Translations under genes and position numbers: made by a program
NCBI GenBank assembly: GCA_902702965.1
Contig: CACRXP010000088.1
Span: 364,536 to 428,535, forward strand
DNA: 64,000 nucleotides
Source of the DNA: Spirometra erinaceieuropaei
Lineage: Eukaryota > Platyhelminthes > Cestoda > Diphyllobothriidea > Diphyllobothriidae
Direction of reading: 5' to 3'
Shown: positions 25,046 to 34,807 of the stretch, in pieces
How positions within the stretch are numbered: position 1 is the first letter of the stretch
Layout of the letters: each line of letters begins with the position of its first letter
Notes under the pieces: model-generated
Told to the model about the DNA's origin: nothing
The model's input: only the letters and a program-made list of their open reading frames with translations
The model's database searches: none

Positions 25046-25847
25046 TTCGGCTGCCCGTAAACACGACACTCTGTAAAAACGAATACTTATAAAGCCTGAA
25101 TTTTCTTTATTGATTTCTGAGGCATTTATAAACTTTAATACAATCCACAGGAAACCTGCATAAAATATTATTTATTGTGCTCATTTGGTCGCAAATAAAA
25201 TCTTCTTCGAAGTTCACACTTAAAGAAAGAGTATCTTTCGGTTTTAAAGAAGTTTCTAATTGTGAGATCTTTTTAAGGCCATGCAACACCCATTCGAATA
25301 ACTTCGTATCTGTCTGTTTAATAAGGCGCCTCAATAAATATACAAGATAGTCTTAATTTATCGCATCATTTTATGAGTCCTTACATTGTGTTGTTAATGG
25401 CAGGAAAGAATGTATGTTTGTCACTACACGGAAAGTATACAGCTTGTTGACTGAAAACACAAATCGAAAATGAAGCGACAGATCGGTTTCAAAATTATTT
25501 AGGTATTGAAAACCTTTCTTAAACCCCAAAAATGCCCTCCCCTTAGGCATGAAATTCGAAGAAGACTTGATTTGCTGCCAAATAGTTCCATTGAGGTTTC
25601 CTATGGAATGTATTTAAATTTCCAGGGAAATCGAAAGTCAATAAAGGAAGTGCGTACTACTTAAGCAGTTATTTTTTACAGAGTGTCGTTTTAGCAGGCA
25701 ACCAAAAAGGAGTGCATTCAAAAGCCAATATCCTGACATGTCTGAAATATCCGGGGGTTATACCACAAGATAATCACTCTTACAACCCTACTTGAGTAAT
25801 ATTTCCAGATCGAAAATGCGTCTCAGAATCTCGGCTGACATTTAATG
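25046..25847. mobile_element. Foldback element copy G, truncated both ends
   Basis: Starts within the left arm (GACACTCTGTAAAAACGA) and ends CTCGGCTGACATTTAATG, without the terminal TACTG. It is highly diverged. Confidence 0.65.
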
Positions 25848-26584
25848 GCCACGCCAAGGCTGGCATATCTTGAGAAGGAAGTCGCAAGTTAACTGGCATT
25901 TTTCAGATATTTTAAATGACACACCCACAGAAAGGAGGTTACAGCAGATTGGAATAAATTCAACCACGAGGCCAGACACCCAACAGACGTAAGTACTACT
26001 TGGAATATCCACATTGTCAAGGAGCAGTTATAACAGGGTCTGGGAGGGGGAACGGGGTCGAGGACGGAAAAGACCGCCGGGCGAAATGTCTGCTGGGTTG
26101 ACGTCCTGCTATTCTGCATCGGCGATTTTCACAGTCAACAGCAAAATCAACGTCACTGTCACGAGCGTCGTGACGTGACCTTGAAAGGGGCACACGCCCG
26201 CCTGTGAAAAGTGTGACGAAAATGTCCCAGCTCGAGAGCAGCTCGACACAGCGAAGCCCTGACGAGCCTAGTGACGAATTTCGGGTGTTTCCATCCACAG
26301 GCGGGTAGGTGCCGCAGGCGTGAGTAGCGTTCGTCAAAATGAGCAGTGCTCAGACGGTAGCGCGCAGACTCACATGGGCGTGAATAAACGGAATGACAGT
26401 CATCTTACAGACGCTTTGGCATGCGAAAAAGGCTGATTATAGCGATCTGTCGTACCCGGTGTCATTGTCGCCCTACTGCAGTTCCGCATCCAGACGACGA
26501 CGGGGGCCCCGATAGACGTAATATGGGTAATTCACAAGTAAGGAGGCCTGACCCGCTGTTAAAACTATTCTACCCTTCCGTAAC
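25848..26584. other. Unassigned spacer 3' of the MRLC gene
   Basis: A 106-codon minus frame (26017-26337) is Arg/Ser/Pro-rich without family features. TGGGCGTGAATAAACG near 26377 weakly resembles repeat R2. Confidence 0.5.
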
Positions 26585-26745
26585 CGACTGAGTGGGAGAG
26601 GACGGAGGGGTGGGGGAGGGGGGTTTGCGGTTGCTAGGCGGTGCTTCATGCTGACAAAAGTGATAAAGTAGATGCCGGGGGGGGGGGAAGGAGACAGTTG
26701 GTGGATGAAGGTTTAAAAGTGGGAAGGAGGGGGGAGGGGGCAGGA
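26585..26745. repeat. G-rich tract with quadruplex potential
   Basis: Several runs of 4-11 G on the plus strand (GGGGGAGGGGGG, a run of about 11 G near 26680, GGAGGGGGGAGGGGG). It lies 70-230 bp beyond the MRLC stop codon on the non-transcript strand. Confidence 0.8.
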
Positions 26746-26816
26746 GATAAAGACAGAAAGCGAGAATTTAGGATACAGCCTGCCTTGTTGCTTTCACAGC
26801 ATACATAAAACACGGC

Positions 26817-26912
26817 CTATAACTCCTCGTTGCCTCTCTTGATAAGGTGGACAAATTTCTCGTAGTCCACCTTGCCGGCCTGAATGGGCGCCTCCTTCCA
26901 TGTTTGGCGGAT
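26817..26912 (-). CDS. MRLC: MRLC exon 8 and stop
   Basis: This exon encodes [20 protein letters not shown], then [11 protein letters not shown] and TAG. The acceptor is TACTCCAG. It matches the REAPI...NYVEFTRILKHG end of the family. No canonical AATAAA is visible in the next 150 bp on the minus strand. Confidence 0.94.
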   Translation of the reverse strand: MRQTWKEAPIQAGKVDYEKFVHLIKRGNEEL

Positions 26913-29050
26913 CTGGAGTATAACAAAATGATGCGTTTATGCAGCGCGAACTAATACTCTACAGTACGTGAATCACTCAAAAAAGAATAATTAAAATCTT
27001 GAAAATTTATTTCGCTTAGACAGCCATACTTAGGTAGGATCGTGATATTGTTTATCAAGATGTTTCGGCCGCCAGGTTGCCGGCTTTCGAATGCGTGCCT
27101 TTCAGGTCGATTGCGAGAATTTTCCTAGCCAAATAAAAGCTACTTATATAATATGGCATTATTCAATCGATTGTAGATGCTCTTTTAAATTCAATTTTGT
27201 TTTATCTAAAGCCCGCATAAACATATCCTTTCTTCTGCTAGTGTTATAGTAAATAACGTCTTTACTAAACTGTTTACTTTTCAAAAAGGGTAAACTTCGA
27301 CTAAAAAGTTTGCAATCACGAGGTTTTTAAGACCGCAGAATTAAATAAGCGCTAAATGGTATATTTCCTTAGAGGGAAAGTGCACAACTAGTAGTTTGGA
27401 AAGTCTAAACGCGAGTCCAAGGACGGTTTAGGAATTTAACAACTTTTTAAAGATAAAAAATGTGTTTATGCATGATTTATATAAAACACATTTAGATCCG
27501 TAAGAGCACAGCTAAGCGATGGAGCCGATGCGTACTACTTAAGTAGCTATTTTGCTGCGAATACGATTTTTTCAGACGACCGATAAGACACGCATTTGGA
27601 AGCCGGCATCATGGCGTGATTGAAATACTTTGAGATTAGTTTACAGAATATTCAGTATTGTAGCTCCGCCTAGATGAATTTTTCTAAGCAACGACACATT
27701 TTGGGATTCCCGCAAATGTTTCATAAATTTAACCACCCGAAGACTGTGCAAACTCACCTCTTCCGCTGAAAAGTTATCACCCATGTTTTCAAGGAGGTCT
27801 TTAAGGCTAAAAGTAGTGAGTTAATGAATAATCACAGTCTTACTATTCCTCGGAGATGAAATTCTTCTTGTCGGGATCGAACATGGCAAAAGCGTTCATG
27901 AGAGCGCTCTCGGGATCTGTGCCTGGAACGGAAAATGGAAGGAGTTTAAAGACATCTGTATTCCCGGAGGTCAAATTCAAAACGATTGCTTTTCATCGAA
28001 TTAAAGGTGCGAAGTCTATCTGACGATTTTGCGAAAGCTTAGCGGACCGGAACAGTTATTCAGACTTGGTATTTATCAAACTGGGCAAAATTCAACCATA
28101 CTACTTATGATCTACATTGATTAATCAGAGAGTATTCCTTGTGGACATCTTACAAACCCTGCCCTGCAAGACAACGGGGCCGGTGCCACTTACCGTTGAG
28201 CTTCTCACCGAAGAGGTTGATGAACATGGTAAAGTTGAGAGGACCAGGCGATTCGTCAAGCATCTCCTTCAACTCCTTGTCCGAAGGTGTTCGGCCTTAA
28301 AAAGTGATGAGAAGTAGAAGCAGAAGCTTACCGAGGGAGGCATACATGTCTTTCAGATCCTCGATGTCGATGAATCCATCGCGGTTCTGATCGATCAGAG
28401 TAAAGGCCTATAGGTGCAAAGATGCAGCTGGTTAAACGGCGGGGGAGCAACCCACCTCTTTGAACTCCTGAATCTGTGTCTGAGGGAACATGCCGAAGAC
28501 GTTGGACGTTGCTCGCTGGGCGCGTTTTCCGCCACCGCCACCCTCCTTCTTCTCGCCATCTTCTCCGCTCTCCTCCTTCTTCTTCTTATGCTTCTTCTTC
28601 TACAAAAGGAGGTGGAAAACACGTAAACCGGGAATAAACACAGCATTTGGCAAACATCTATTCACCGATCGGGTTATGAAACCCGCTCGTTCCGTTGTTC
28701 CTTGGGGCCCTATGTAGGACCCCTCAGGTAGTCACAAAGCGACTAGTACTGCAGGTAGGACTTTAAGTTAGACGTCGTAGAGATAAATGTGTTTGTATAA
28801 TCAGGGGTGGAAGTACAATGAAAATTCTGCGTAATAACCTTGTAATATCTACACATTTCTGGTTTATCAGAAAAACCAGTTGACGTCTAAAAGTACTATT
28901 ACGCATCGTGATTATCCTTTCGAGGGTCTAAAAACAGACGAACCGCGAAGCCCTAATTTTGGGTGCTAAAGTTCTATTCGGAAAAAAAGGACTGTCGGAG
29001 AACTTACAAATAGCACATTAACAATTTGCGAGGAGCCTGTCATCCATCAC

Positions 29051-29086
<36 letters not shown>

Positions 29087-32000
29087 TAAACAGAGCGAAG
29101 CGGCTAAGCAAACAGCAAAACACGCAACAACAGTATAAATAGACCATAGGTCATATAGGGCTATCGATGGAAGTTTGGATAGAATAAGATTTTTGGAAAA
29201 GAGAGAATAACTCTATATGTATAACAAAGTCATGCAACGTGCAACCTTTATGCGTGAAGGTAGTACTCAAGGTCTATTGACAGTCAACGTCCCATAAAAT
29301 CATCGTGAATTGCGGCTGCGAGGAAGTGAACCTCAGAACAGTTGTTTCGGGCGTTCTGATCGAAAACTTACTTTACCTGATAAATTGCAGCAGCCGATTC
29401 GTTTTAAATGTCCAATGGTTTTTTTTCACGAAGGAGGAAAAAGTCGAACATTTCATTTAATTCAGTCGTTTTCAGTTGGCACTTAAGGTATAGGCTCTCA
29501 GATGCACATTCGTTTTGGTTGACTTGAGTGACAAAATTGCTTATCGGGTTGAATGCGAGTGCTTTCCGCAAGCTCCAATCATTTACGCGAAAATATTTAA
29601 TTTTCTTGTATGGGCTTTGTAAGGCGCTGCATTTGTGTGGGGAATTGGTATGTCGATACTTTACTAAACCTCGGCGAACCATCCAACTGAGATTGCCATA
29701 GAGAAGTGTGCATTTGTTTAACTGAACGCACTACAGAGAACGTAGAACGAAGCGTCGTGCAACTTTGACAACGAGTGTGCGAACGTCCATCTTCTGAGAG
29801 TGCTAAAGCGATGGTCTGGAAAGTAAAGTTTTGTCAAATATAGAAATTTTATGGCAGTTATCCTATGCGAGCAGAACATTCAGCGTTTTCGATTGGAGAA
29901 ATGAATCCCAACATGCTTCACGGATAATATCCGATCACAGATTGATTGGAAGTTTTTCTGCTGGAATCGGAGTGGGTAAATTTCCTGTTCCCGGAGAAAG
30001 TCATAACTAGTGTTTGGCCTTGAAAAAATAAAAGATTATGTTTTCAAGTTCAGGTGACAACCACTGTGAGTTAGGTGTTCTAAGTGAACAGCGTTCATGT
30101 TCGCTGCACATTTATATGTTCGCTTTTGAATCAGTGGGCTTGTGAGAGCCTGACAAGACGTGGAAGTTAATCGGGAAACTGCTAACATAAGCATTTTACT
30201 AAACCTCGGGGAAATTTGATAAACACGCGTGCATTTGTTAAGCTGGACAACTGGCCCTGGGCCATATATCTTCGGGGACAGGCAGGCACTTACTTACTTG
30301 ATTTTCACACACACACGTTTTAATTTTAATTTTGAATAAAAACAAAATAAACCGAGCAAAACGTTGACTACTTCTGTCACCTAACTCTGGACGTGAAGGA
30401 CGCGTATGTGAAACGGGCTTTTTACGTTACAGTGTAAGAACCTGCACAGAGACGAGGAACGCCCGACTTTGAGCCAGGTACGCAAATGTCATAAACGGAC
30501 TTGACCTCCGCTTCCTTCTTCCGCTGTGATCGCTTCACCGAGAGGGTCATAACCACGGTCTGGGACTGATAAATGCAAAATTTTATATTGCAGGGCTTTA
30601 AAGAAAACGACTGCGATCCAGGGGTGGACGTTAGCTGAACACTGCTCACATCTGAATAAATATACTTGTGTCAATATTAGAGGACGTATCAAATAAGTAG
30701 AAGACGGCGAGCGGGAGGCAGTCAGCCAAGCCTTGCTGAATCGACCAATAGGAAGTGTGATAAATACGTGTGCATTTGTTTAACTGTGCACTCTGGCGGA
30801 AGCGTGGGACGCTGTGTCATGCAATTGCGATAACGAGGCTAAGGGCTTACCTCTTCTGGGGGCGGTGCAGCGGCGGCCTAGAAGGCAAAATGTTGTCAAA
30901 TACAAAAATTTGTTAACGGTTTTTAGACACACTGCCCCTTATGGTGTTATACGCGAAACTTCTTTGATTATAAAAATTAATTCTTAGATATCCCGTTACT
31001 GGTATCATTTCTGTAGATTGATTGCTGCTGTACTCGGGAACAGACAGAATTGCAAGTCGAGTCCTGCTTTTATGCATACACGCATTTGTACTTTATACGT
31101 CTTACTGGGATCTTGAATTGAAAGCAAAACATAAAAAGCTACGGTAGACGTGTTAACTCATGAAGTATCAACCGAAATGGGGAAATGACTTTTCGACTCG
31201 AAAAGGCCACTTAAGTGAGGTTGTAATATTAAACATCGTACAGCATAATACCAATAAAATTTCAGTTACTTCAGGATGCCGCCTTTTGAAATTACTTCTT
31301 TCCGGCTGCAGAAATCATACTTTGTCAAAAGTGGCAACTTATTTAGTATAAATTTTTCTCAATGATTTTCGATGGCTTTATAAATTAAAATATATTACCT
31401 AGAAAACATGCATAAAAATGTTCATCCATTTACCCCTTTGGGGGAAAATTACGTCTTCTTTAAATTGTATAATTGAAGGAAGGGAATTATTTGGTCTTCA
31501 AAAACTTTTCGAATTCTAGACTACTGTTGGACCCGACCTGCCGTTACACTCGTATTCAGGGTTTCCAAACCATAAGCTGCATATTTTCCGTGCACGGAAA
31601 ACCATGCATTTCCAAACGTTACTGAGGGTAGACCACACGGGATTCATATATTTTTGCAGTGGTTTTGAGTCATACTGTAAACTTTACAAGCAACACTAAT
31701 AAATACAAAAACATGATGCTCTATGAACGGGCGTTTCCCGGTCATAAAAAAATCCCGTGGCTAGAAACTTTTTAAAGACCAAATAATTCCTTTTCTCTGA
31801 GTATAAAATTAGAAGAAAATGTAGTTTTCTACCGAATGGGTAATTTTTTACATGCTTTACTTGAAATATAATTGAATTTTTAAGAACGTCGAAAATCAAT
31901 GAGAAAAATGTATACTACATAAGTAGTCATTTTTGGCAAAATATGGTTTTTACAGGCTGCCGGAAAGATGCAGATTTAAAAGCCGGCGTCCTGAAGTTAC

Positions 32001-32549
32001 TGAAAATTTTATTGGGAATATGCTGCAAGGTACGTAATACTGCAACCCTACTTAGGTGACCTTTCCGAGTCGAAAAAGCATCTCAGGACTTCGGATAGTA
32101 TTTAATGAATTAGCACATCTACTTTGTTGCCCTAATCAGAAAAGATTTCCATATGTCAATACTTTATGAGATATTGTCCCCACTCAATAGGGATTTTGAT
32201 TTCAACAAGTGGCTGGCGCAAGGGGGGTTATGTGACTTATCAGTCGAATCTCTAGAAGCGGTAAATTAGGGAAAAATGCTCGATCTTCTATAAGGACATG
32301 CAGAACCAAGGGTTCCATAAAGTCCACCTTGCCTAAAATATACACCATGCCTGTGCATGACTTTCGGAGGAAGATAATCCTCGCCTTTAACTGGTATCCA
32401 CATAGCTAAAATTGCCCTTGGAAAAAAGTGGGAGGAAACATGCACCTAAACCCAGGCTTCCTTGTGAACGGCATGGGAAAACAGTATTTTTTTAGAAGCG
32501 ACTGGCACAACTAGGTGAATAAGGCAAGGAAACTCACTTCTTCAGACAT
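26817..32549 (-). CDS. MRLC: Myosin regulatory light chain (MYL9/spaghetti-squash type), whole gene
   Basis: Eight coding exons on the minus strand join in consistent phases into a 194-residue regulatory light chain, which binds the IQ motif of conventional myosin II heavy chain and switches the motor by phosphorylation. Residues 1-42 are an unusual extension: MSEE, an Ala/Pro mini-exon, then Lys/Glu and Gly-rich runs. [11 protein letters not shown] follows, the kinase site of smooth and non-muscle light chains, with Thr44 and Ser45 equivalent to Thr18/Ser19. EF-hand 1 has a full loop [12 protein letters not shown] (residues 67-78). The later EF-hands are degenerate (FDPDKKNF), as in the family. 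The helix [22 protein letters not shown] is close to the vertebrate sequence. Coding lengths are 12, 27, 144, 76, 102, 79, 49 and 96 nt. Introns range from 36 nt to nearly 2.3 kb. Foldback elements occupy intron 1 and most of the last intron. Mammalian relatives are about 172 residues; the lysine-rich extension recalls insect Mlc2. Confidence 0.93.
27000..27745. mobile_element. Foldback element copy H (MRLC last intron)
   Basis: A diverged copy that fills most of the 845-bp intron between MRLC exons 7 and 8. ACTTAGGTAGGATCGTGATA and GTTTCATAAATTTAACCACC mark the two arms. Confidence 0.65.
27758..27806 (-). CDS. MRLC: MRLC exon 7, 49 nt
   Basis: This exon completes the split Tyr codon and encodes [16 protein letters not shown], matching LRELLTTMGDRFTDEE of mammals. 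The acceptor is CTTTTAG and the donor GTGAGT. Confidence 0.94.
27844..27922 (-). CDS. MRLC: MRLC exon 6
   Basis: This exon encodes [20 protein letters not shown], then FISEE and the first two bases of a Tyr codon. The acceptor is GTTCCAG and the donor GTAAGA. It corresponds to the third EF-hand region, followed by a 37-nt intron (27807-27843). Confidence 0.94.
28194..28295 (-). CDS. MRLC: MRLC exon 5
   Basis: This exon encodes [18 protein letters not shown], then [15 protein letters not shown], with split Gly codons at both ends (phase 1). The donor is GTAAGT and the acceptor TTTTTAAG. It corresponds to the second, non-calcium-binding EF-hand. Confidence 0.95.
28332..28407 (-). CDS. MRLC: MRLC exon 4, EF-hand 1
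   Basis: This exon encodes [18 protein letters not shown] and DMYASL, ending in phase 1 (split Gly codon) at GTAAGC. The EF-hand loop keeps Asp at positions 1, 5 and 12. The flanking introns are only 48 nt (28408-28455) and 36 nt (28296-28331). Confidence 0.95.
28456..28599 (-). CDS. MRLC: MRLC exon 3, Lys/Gly-rich linker and phosphorylation site
   Basis: These 48 codons begin after a strong pyrimidine tract and TTTTGTAG, and end GAG followed by GTGGGT. They encode a lysine-rich run, a five-glycine run, then [16 protein letters not shown] and TQIQEFKE. The RATSNVF sequence is the myosin light chain kinase / Rho kinase target. Confidence 0.92.
28655..28712 (-). mobile_element. SINE core fragment in an MRLC intron
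   Basis: CACCGATCGGGTTATGAAAC and CTCGTTCCGTTGTTCCTTG match the core module. It lies 60 bp upstream of MRLC exon 3 on the gene strand. Confidence 0.5.
29054..29083. repeat. (TA)n microsatellite in an MRLC intron
   Basis: About 15 TA dinucleotides. Confidence 0.95.
29789..29815 (-). pseudogene. Decayed duplicate of the MRLC mini-exon
   Basis: It has the same 27-nt length as exon 2, with a good acceptor (TTTCCAG) and the shared codons GCT at position 3, GCA at position 5 and GAA at position 8. The donor is GGACGT instead of GTAAGC, so it should not splice. The flanks are similar to those of exon 2 over roughly 200 bp (29690-29870 versus 30750-30930), with shared strings such as GTGTGCATTTGTTTAACTG and TTGTCAAATA. 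A third truncated copy of the flank is at about 30190-30250. Confidence 0.55.
30851..30877 (-). CDS. MRLC: MRLC exon 2, 27-nt mini-exon (AAAAPPPEE)
   Basis: An acceptor TTCTAG and a donor GTAAGC enclose nine codons, Ala4-Pro3-Glu2, phase 0 on both sides. Because the length is a multiple of three, skipping it would keep the frame. Ala/Pro-rich N-terminal extensions are typical of long myosin light chain isoforms. A decayed duplicate lies about 1.06 kb downstream in the gene (29789-29815). Confidence 0.65.
31142..32124. mobile_element. Foldback element copy I (MRLC intron 1)
   Basis: The arms GTTAACTCATGAAGTATCAA and AATGAATTAGCACATCTACT enclose a forward centre (GTATTCAGGGTTTCC). Confidence 0.8.
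32538..32549 (-). CDS. MRLC: MRLC exon 1 (MSEE, start codon)
   Basis: On the minus strand the context CACAATGTCTGAAGAA is followed directly by GTGAGT, giving Met-Ser-Glu-Glu and a phase 0 donor. Acidic MSEE-like starts are common in myosin light chains, and the phase fits exon 2. The exon is short, so the start is an inference supported by its donor, by phase, and by the lack of any better ATG nearer the downstream exons. Confidence 0.7.
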
Positions 32550-33080
32550 TGTGGATTGCAGTGGAAACGAAAAGTAGACGTCCAAACGGTAGGAGGCCGA
32601 GTGAACGGGTGTGCCGGGGGAGGACGCACAGACGTTTAAGTAGCAGCCTCGGGGCAGCCACCTATTCCTGCCCCCTGCTACCCCCTCGAAGGGGATGAAA
32701 ACAGCCAATGGGCTGTCTCTGCCTGTTGGGTGCTGTCTACCCTGTGTGTGCTGGTGATCGCGCGTAGCCGTTGGCAGGAACCGATCGAAGCTAACGGTGT
32801 CTTTGCCGCGGCGGCCGCTGTGTGCGCGGACGCAGTCACGCAGGCAGACGGGCATCTACGGCCGCAGCGGGGATGCATCCGCAAGTTGGCGTGTGTTGCC
32901 GTTGGGGCAACTGACGTAGCTCCTAGTCTGTGCCAGAGGGATGCTTTCGCATTACTGTATGAAGGCCGGGGGGGGGGAAGGGGTACTGGAAAGGGTCTAA
33001 GTATCCTGGCTGCTTTGGCAGCGGCGTGGATTTTGAGTCCGACTGTTATGTGGGGATGGGCTTGTGATGAATAGCACCGA
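32550..33080 (-). promoter_or_regulatory. GC-rich 5' region of the MRLC gene
   Basis: Immediately upstream of the MRLC start there is a GC-rich, CpG-rich stretch (for example GCCGCGGCGGCCGC near 32806) that contrasts with the AT-rich surroundings. It may hold the promoter and leader. Long open frames on both strands here look like composition artefacts. Confidence 0.4.
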
Positions 33081-33452
33081 CAGCGATAAAATGTATTGAT
33101 TAAAATAAAAGGGATGTAGAAGAAGGCAGTAAACCAAGGCTTCTTCTTAAAAGTGGCATTGTATGTCAAGATCTGAAATTAGACTGACATTCTGTCACCA
33201 GATGGTTGTCCGAAAGAAGAATTGCCACTTTAAATGGACTTATAGTACTGACAGAAGAGGGAGCTGTTTCCTGACGCAATCGCCAAATAAATATCGATTT
33301 TTCAGCACATTTGAAATGTTAATTGTTTTGTGCACATTTGCTAAAGTATGAAGACGAATAGGGGAACCAGAGTCGAAAATTTACTTAATAAAGTTTTCTA
33401 TTTTTTCCAAAAGAACGTGTTTACATTCATATATATATATGTTGAAATTTAT

Positions 33453-33705
33453 TACCGACAAAGACAAGGGAGACTGGAATGGCCATTTCTGGCTTATTAG
33501 TCGACGTCAGGCAGCCATACCCACACACACTTCGGGCTTGGGTATGGCTGGCTGACGACGGCCAATAAGCCAGAAATGGCCATTCCAGTCTCCCTTGTCT
33601 TTGTCGGTAATTCCATTCTGCCTTTATATCATGCCCCGCTGTGCGGCTGTTGGTTGGGCTCGAGAGAGACCCCGTATGAACGATCGGTGAGCGCCCCCTA
33701 CCGTT
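33453..33705. mobile_element. SINE arranged as a perfect-looking hairpin
   Basis: A minus tail module (from ATTACCGACAAAGACAAGGG) meets a plus tail module (to CTTGTCTTTGTCGGTAAT) at 33525-33535, giving inverted arms of about 75 bp. A plus core module follows to about 33705. Confidence 0.8.
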
Positions 33706-33719
33706 ATATATATGTATAT

Positions 33720-34148
33720 ATAGGGTCTGCCCCTAAAAAGTAATGTCCCGGAGACTTGACACCATGTCCTGCACTAAATAATTTCTGAAACTATTTGCTT
33801 GATTCTTCTCCGGAGTTCATATGCCAGAAACCTCGTAGAGAATGCTGGGAGCCGAACTCCTCGAATCTGTGTCCCGCAGCGGAAGAATATTGGCGAAACC
33901 CATGCGAGGGCTTTTGGTTAGTGCGTATATCGGGAGTACGGTATGATACATTTTCATATAGATTTCATACTACACGTACTACTACTTGTTTGAAGGATGA
34001 GCACTACGTGGTTATTTCCACGTAGTTGATTGTCTTCACTTTGAATGTTCATTGAAATTTATGGTCTGACCCTGAAAAGTCATGTTCCGTAGACTTAATT
34101 CCATGTCCTGCATTGAATAAATTCTGAAATTATTCATTTGACTATATA
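33720..34148. repeat. Direct repeat pair, possible mariner-like ends
   Basis: AGGGTCTGCCCCTAAAAAGT (33721) and TGGTCTGACCCTGAAAAGTC (34060) head two 85-bp similar stretches that both contain CCATGTCCTGCA. The interval between shows no transposase. Confidence 0.45.
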
Positions 34149-34159
34149 TACAGAATGAC

Positions 34160-34400
34160 GTTACTGACAAAGACATAGGAGCCTAGAATGGTCGAGACAC
34201 ACACATCGGGCTGGGGAGTAACTGGATCACGACGGCTAATTGGCCATAAATGGTCATTCCAGTCTCCCTTGTCTTTGCTGTTAATGTAATTCTGTCTATA
34301 TTACGCGCCGTTATGCGACTGCTGGCGGTACTCGGATGTCAGCCCAAGGTACAAACGGTACCAGCGATTTCTGTAAAGCGATCGATGAGCGTCGCTCTAC
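34160..34400. mobile_element. Degenerate copy of the hairpin SINE
   Basis: The same order as 33453-33705 (GACAAAGACATAGGAGCC, then CATTCCAGTCTCCCTTGTC, then a core module) but diverged. Confidence 0.6.
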
Positions 34401-34589
34401 TTTTATGTATACTGACAGCAGTCACCCTCTTTTCAGCTCTGCCCCGGCGACTACAAAAACGATCCCTGGGCGGGCGCGGGCGATGAGCGCCAAGGCCGAG
34501 TAACGAATTCCCTCGCGTCCACGTCGCGATAGCATGGTTGTCACCCCTATAAATATTATGTGAAGTTTTTGTGGTTTTGGAACGTCAGG

Positions 34590-34740
34590 ACGGCGAAACT
34601 ATGGTTCCCGAGGTCGCCTCTCCTTCCCATACATATATATGTATATGAGCTGCGTATGTATTATATATATATATATATAAAGGCAGAATGGCATTACCGG
34701 CAGAAGAAGAGGCGACCTCGGGAACCATAGTTATATTGCT
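34590..34740. repeat. Imperfect palindrome around a TATATA core
   Basis: CTATGGTTCCCGAGGTCGCC at 34600 is inverted as GGCGACCTCGGGAACCATAG at about 34709-34728, with TATATA runs between. A hammerhead-like motif follows at 34741-34778. Confidence 0.7.
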
Positions 34741-34778
34741 CTGACGTTTCAAAAGCAAACAAAGTTTCATCGTCGGAG
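34741..34778 (-). ncRNA. Hammerhead-like motif variant
   Basis: CCGACGAT, an AAAC / GTTT hairpin, then TGAAACGTCAGAG. It sits at the edge of the 34590-34740 palindrome. Confidence 0.35.
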
Positions 34779-34807
34779 TTGAGTGTTGTACCGCGCCTCA
34801 CAGTATT

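Noticed and set aside
30501..30546. Possible further MRLC mini-exon (RKKEAE)
   Set aside because: It has an acceptor-like CACAG, but the donor would be GTCAAG, which is weak; the gene joins in phase without it.
32678..33169. 163-codon minus and 114-codon plus open frames
   Set aside because: GC-rich composition upstream of the MRLC start; the two frames overlap on opposite strands and neither resembles a family.
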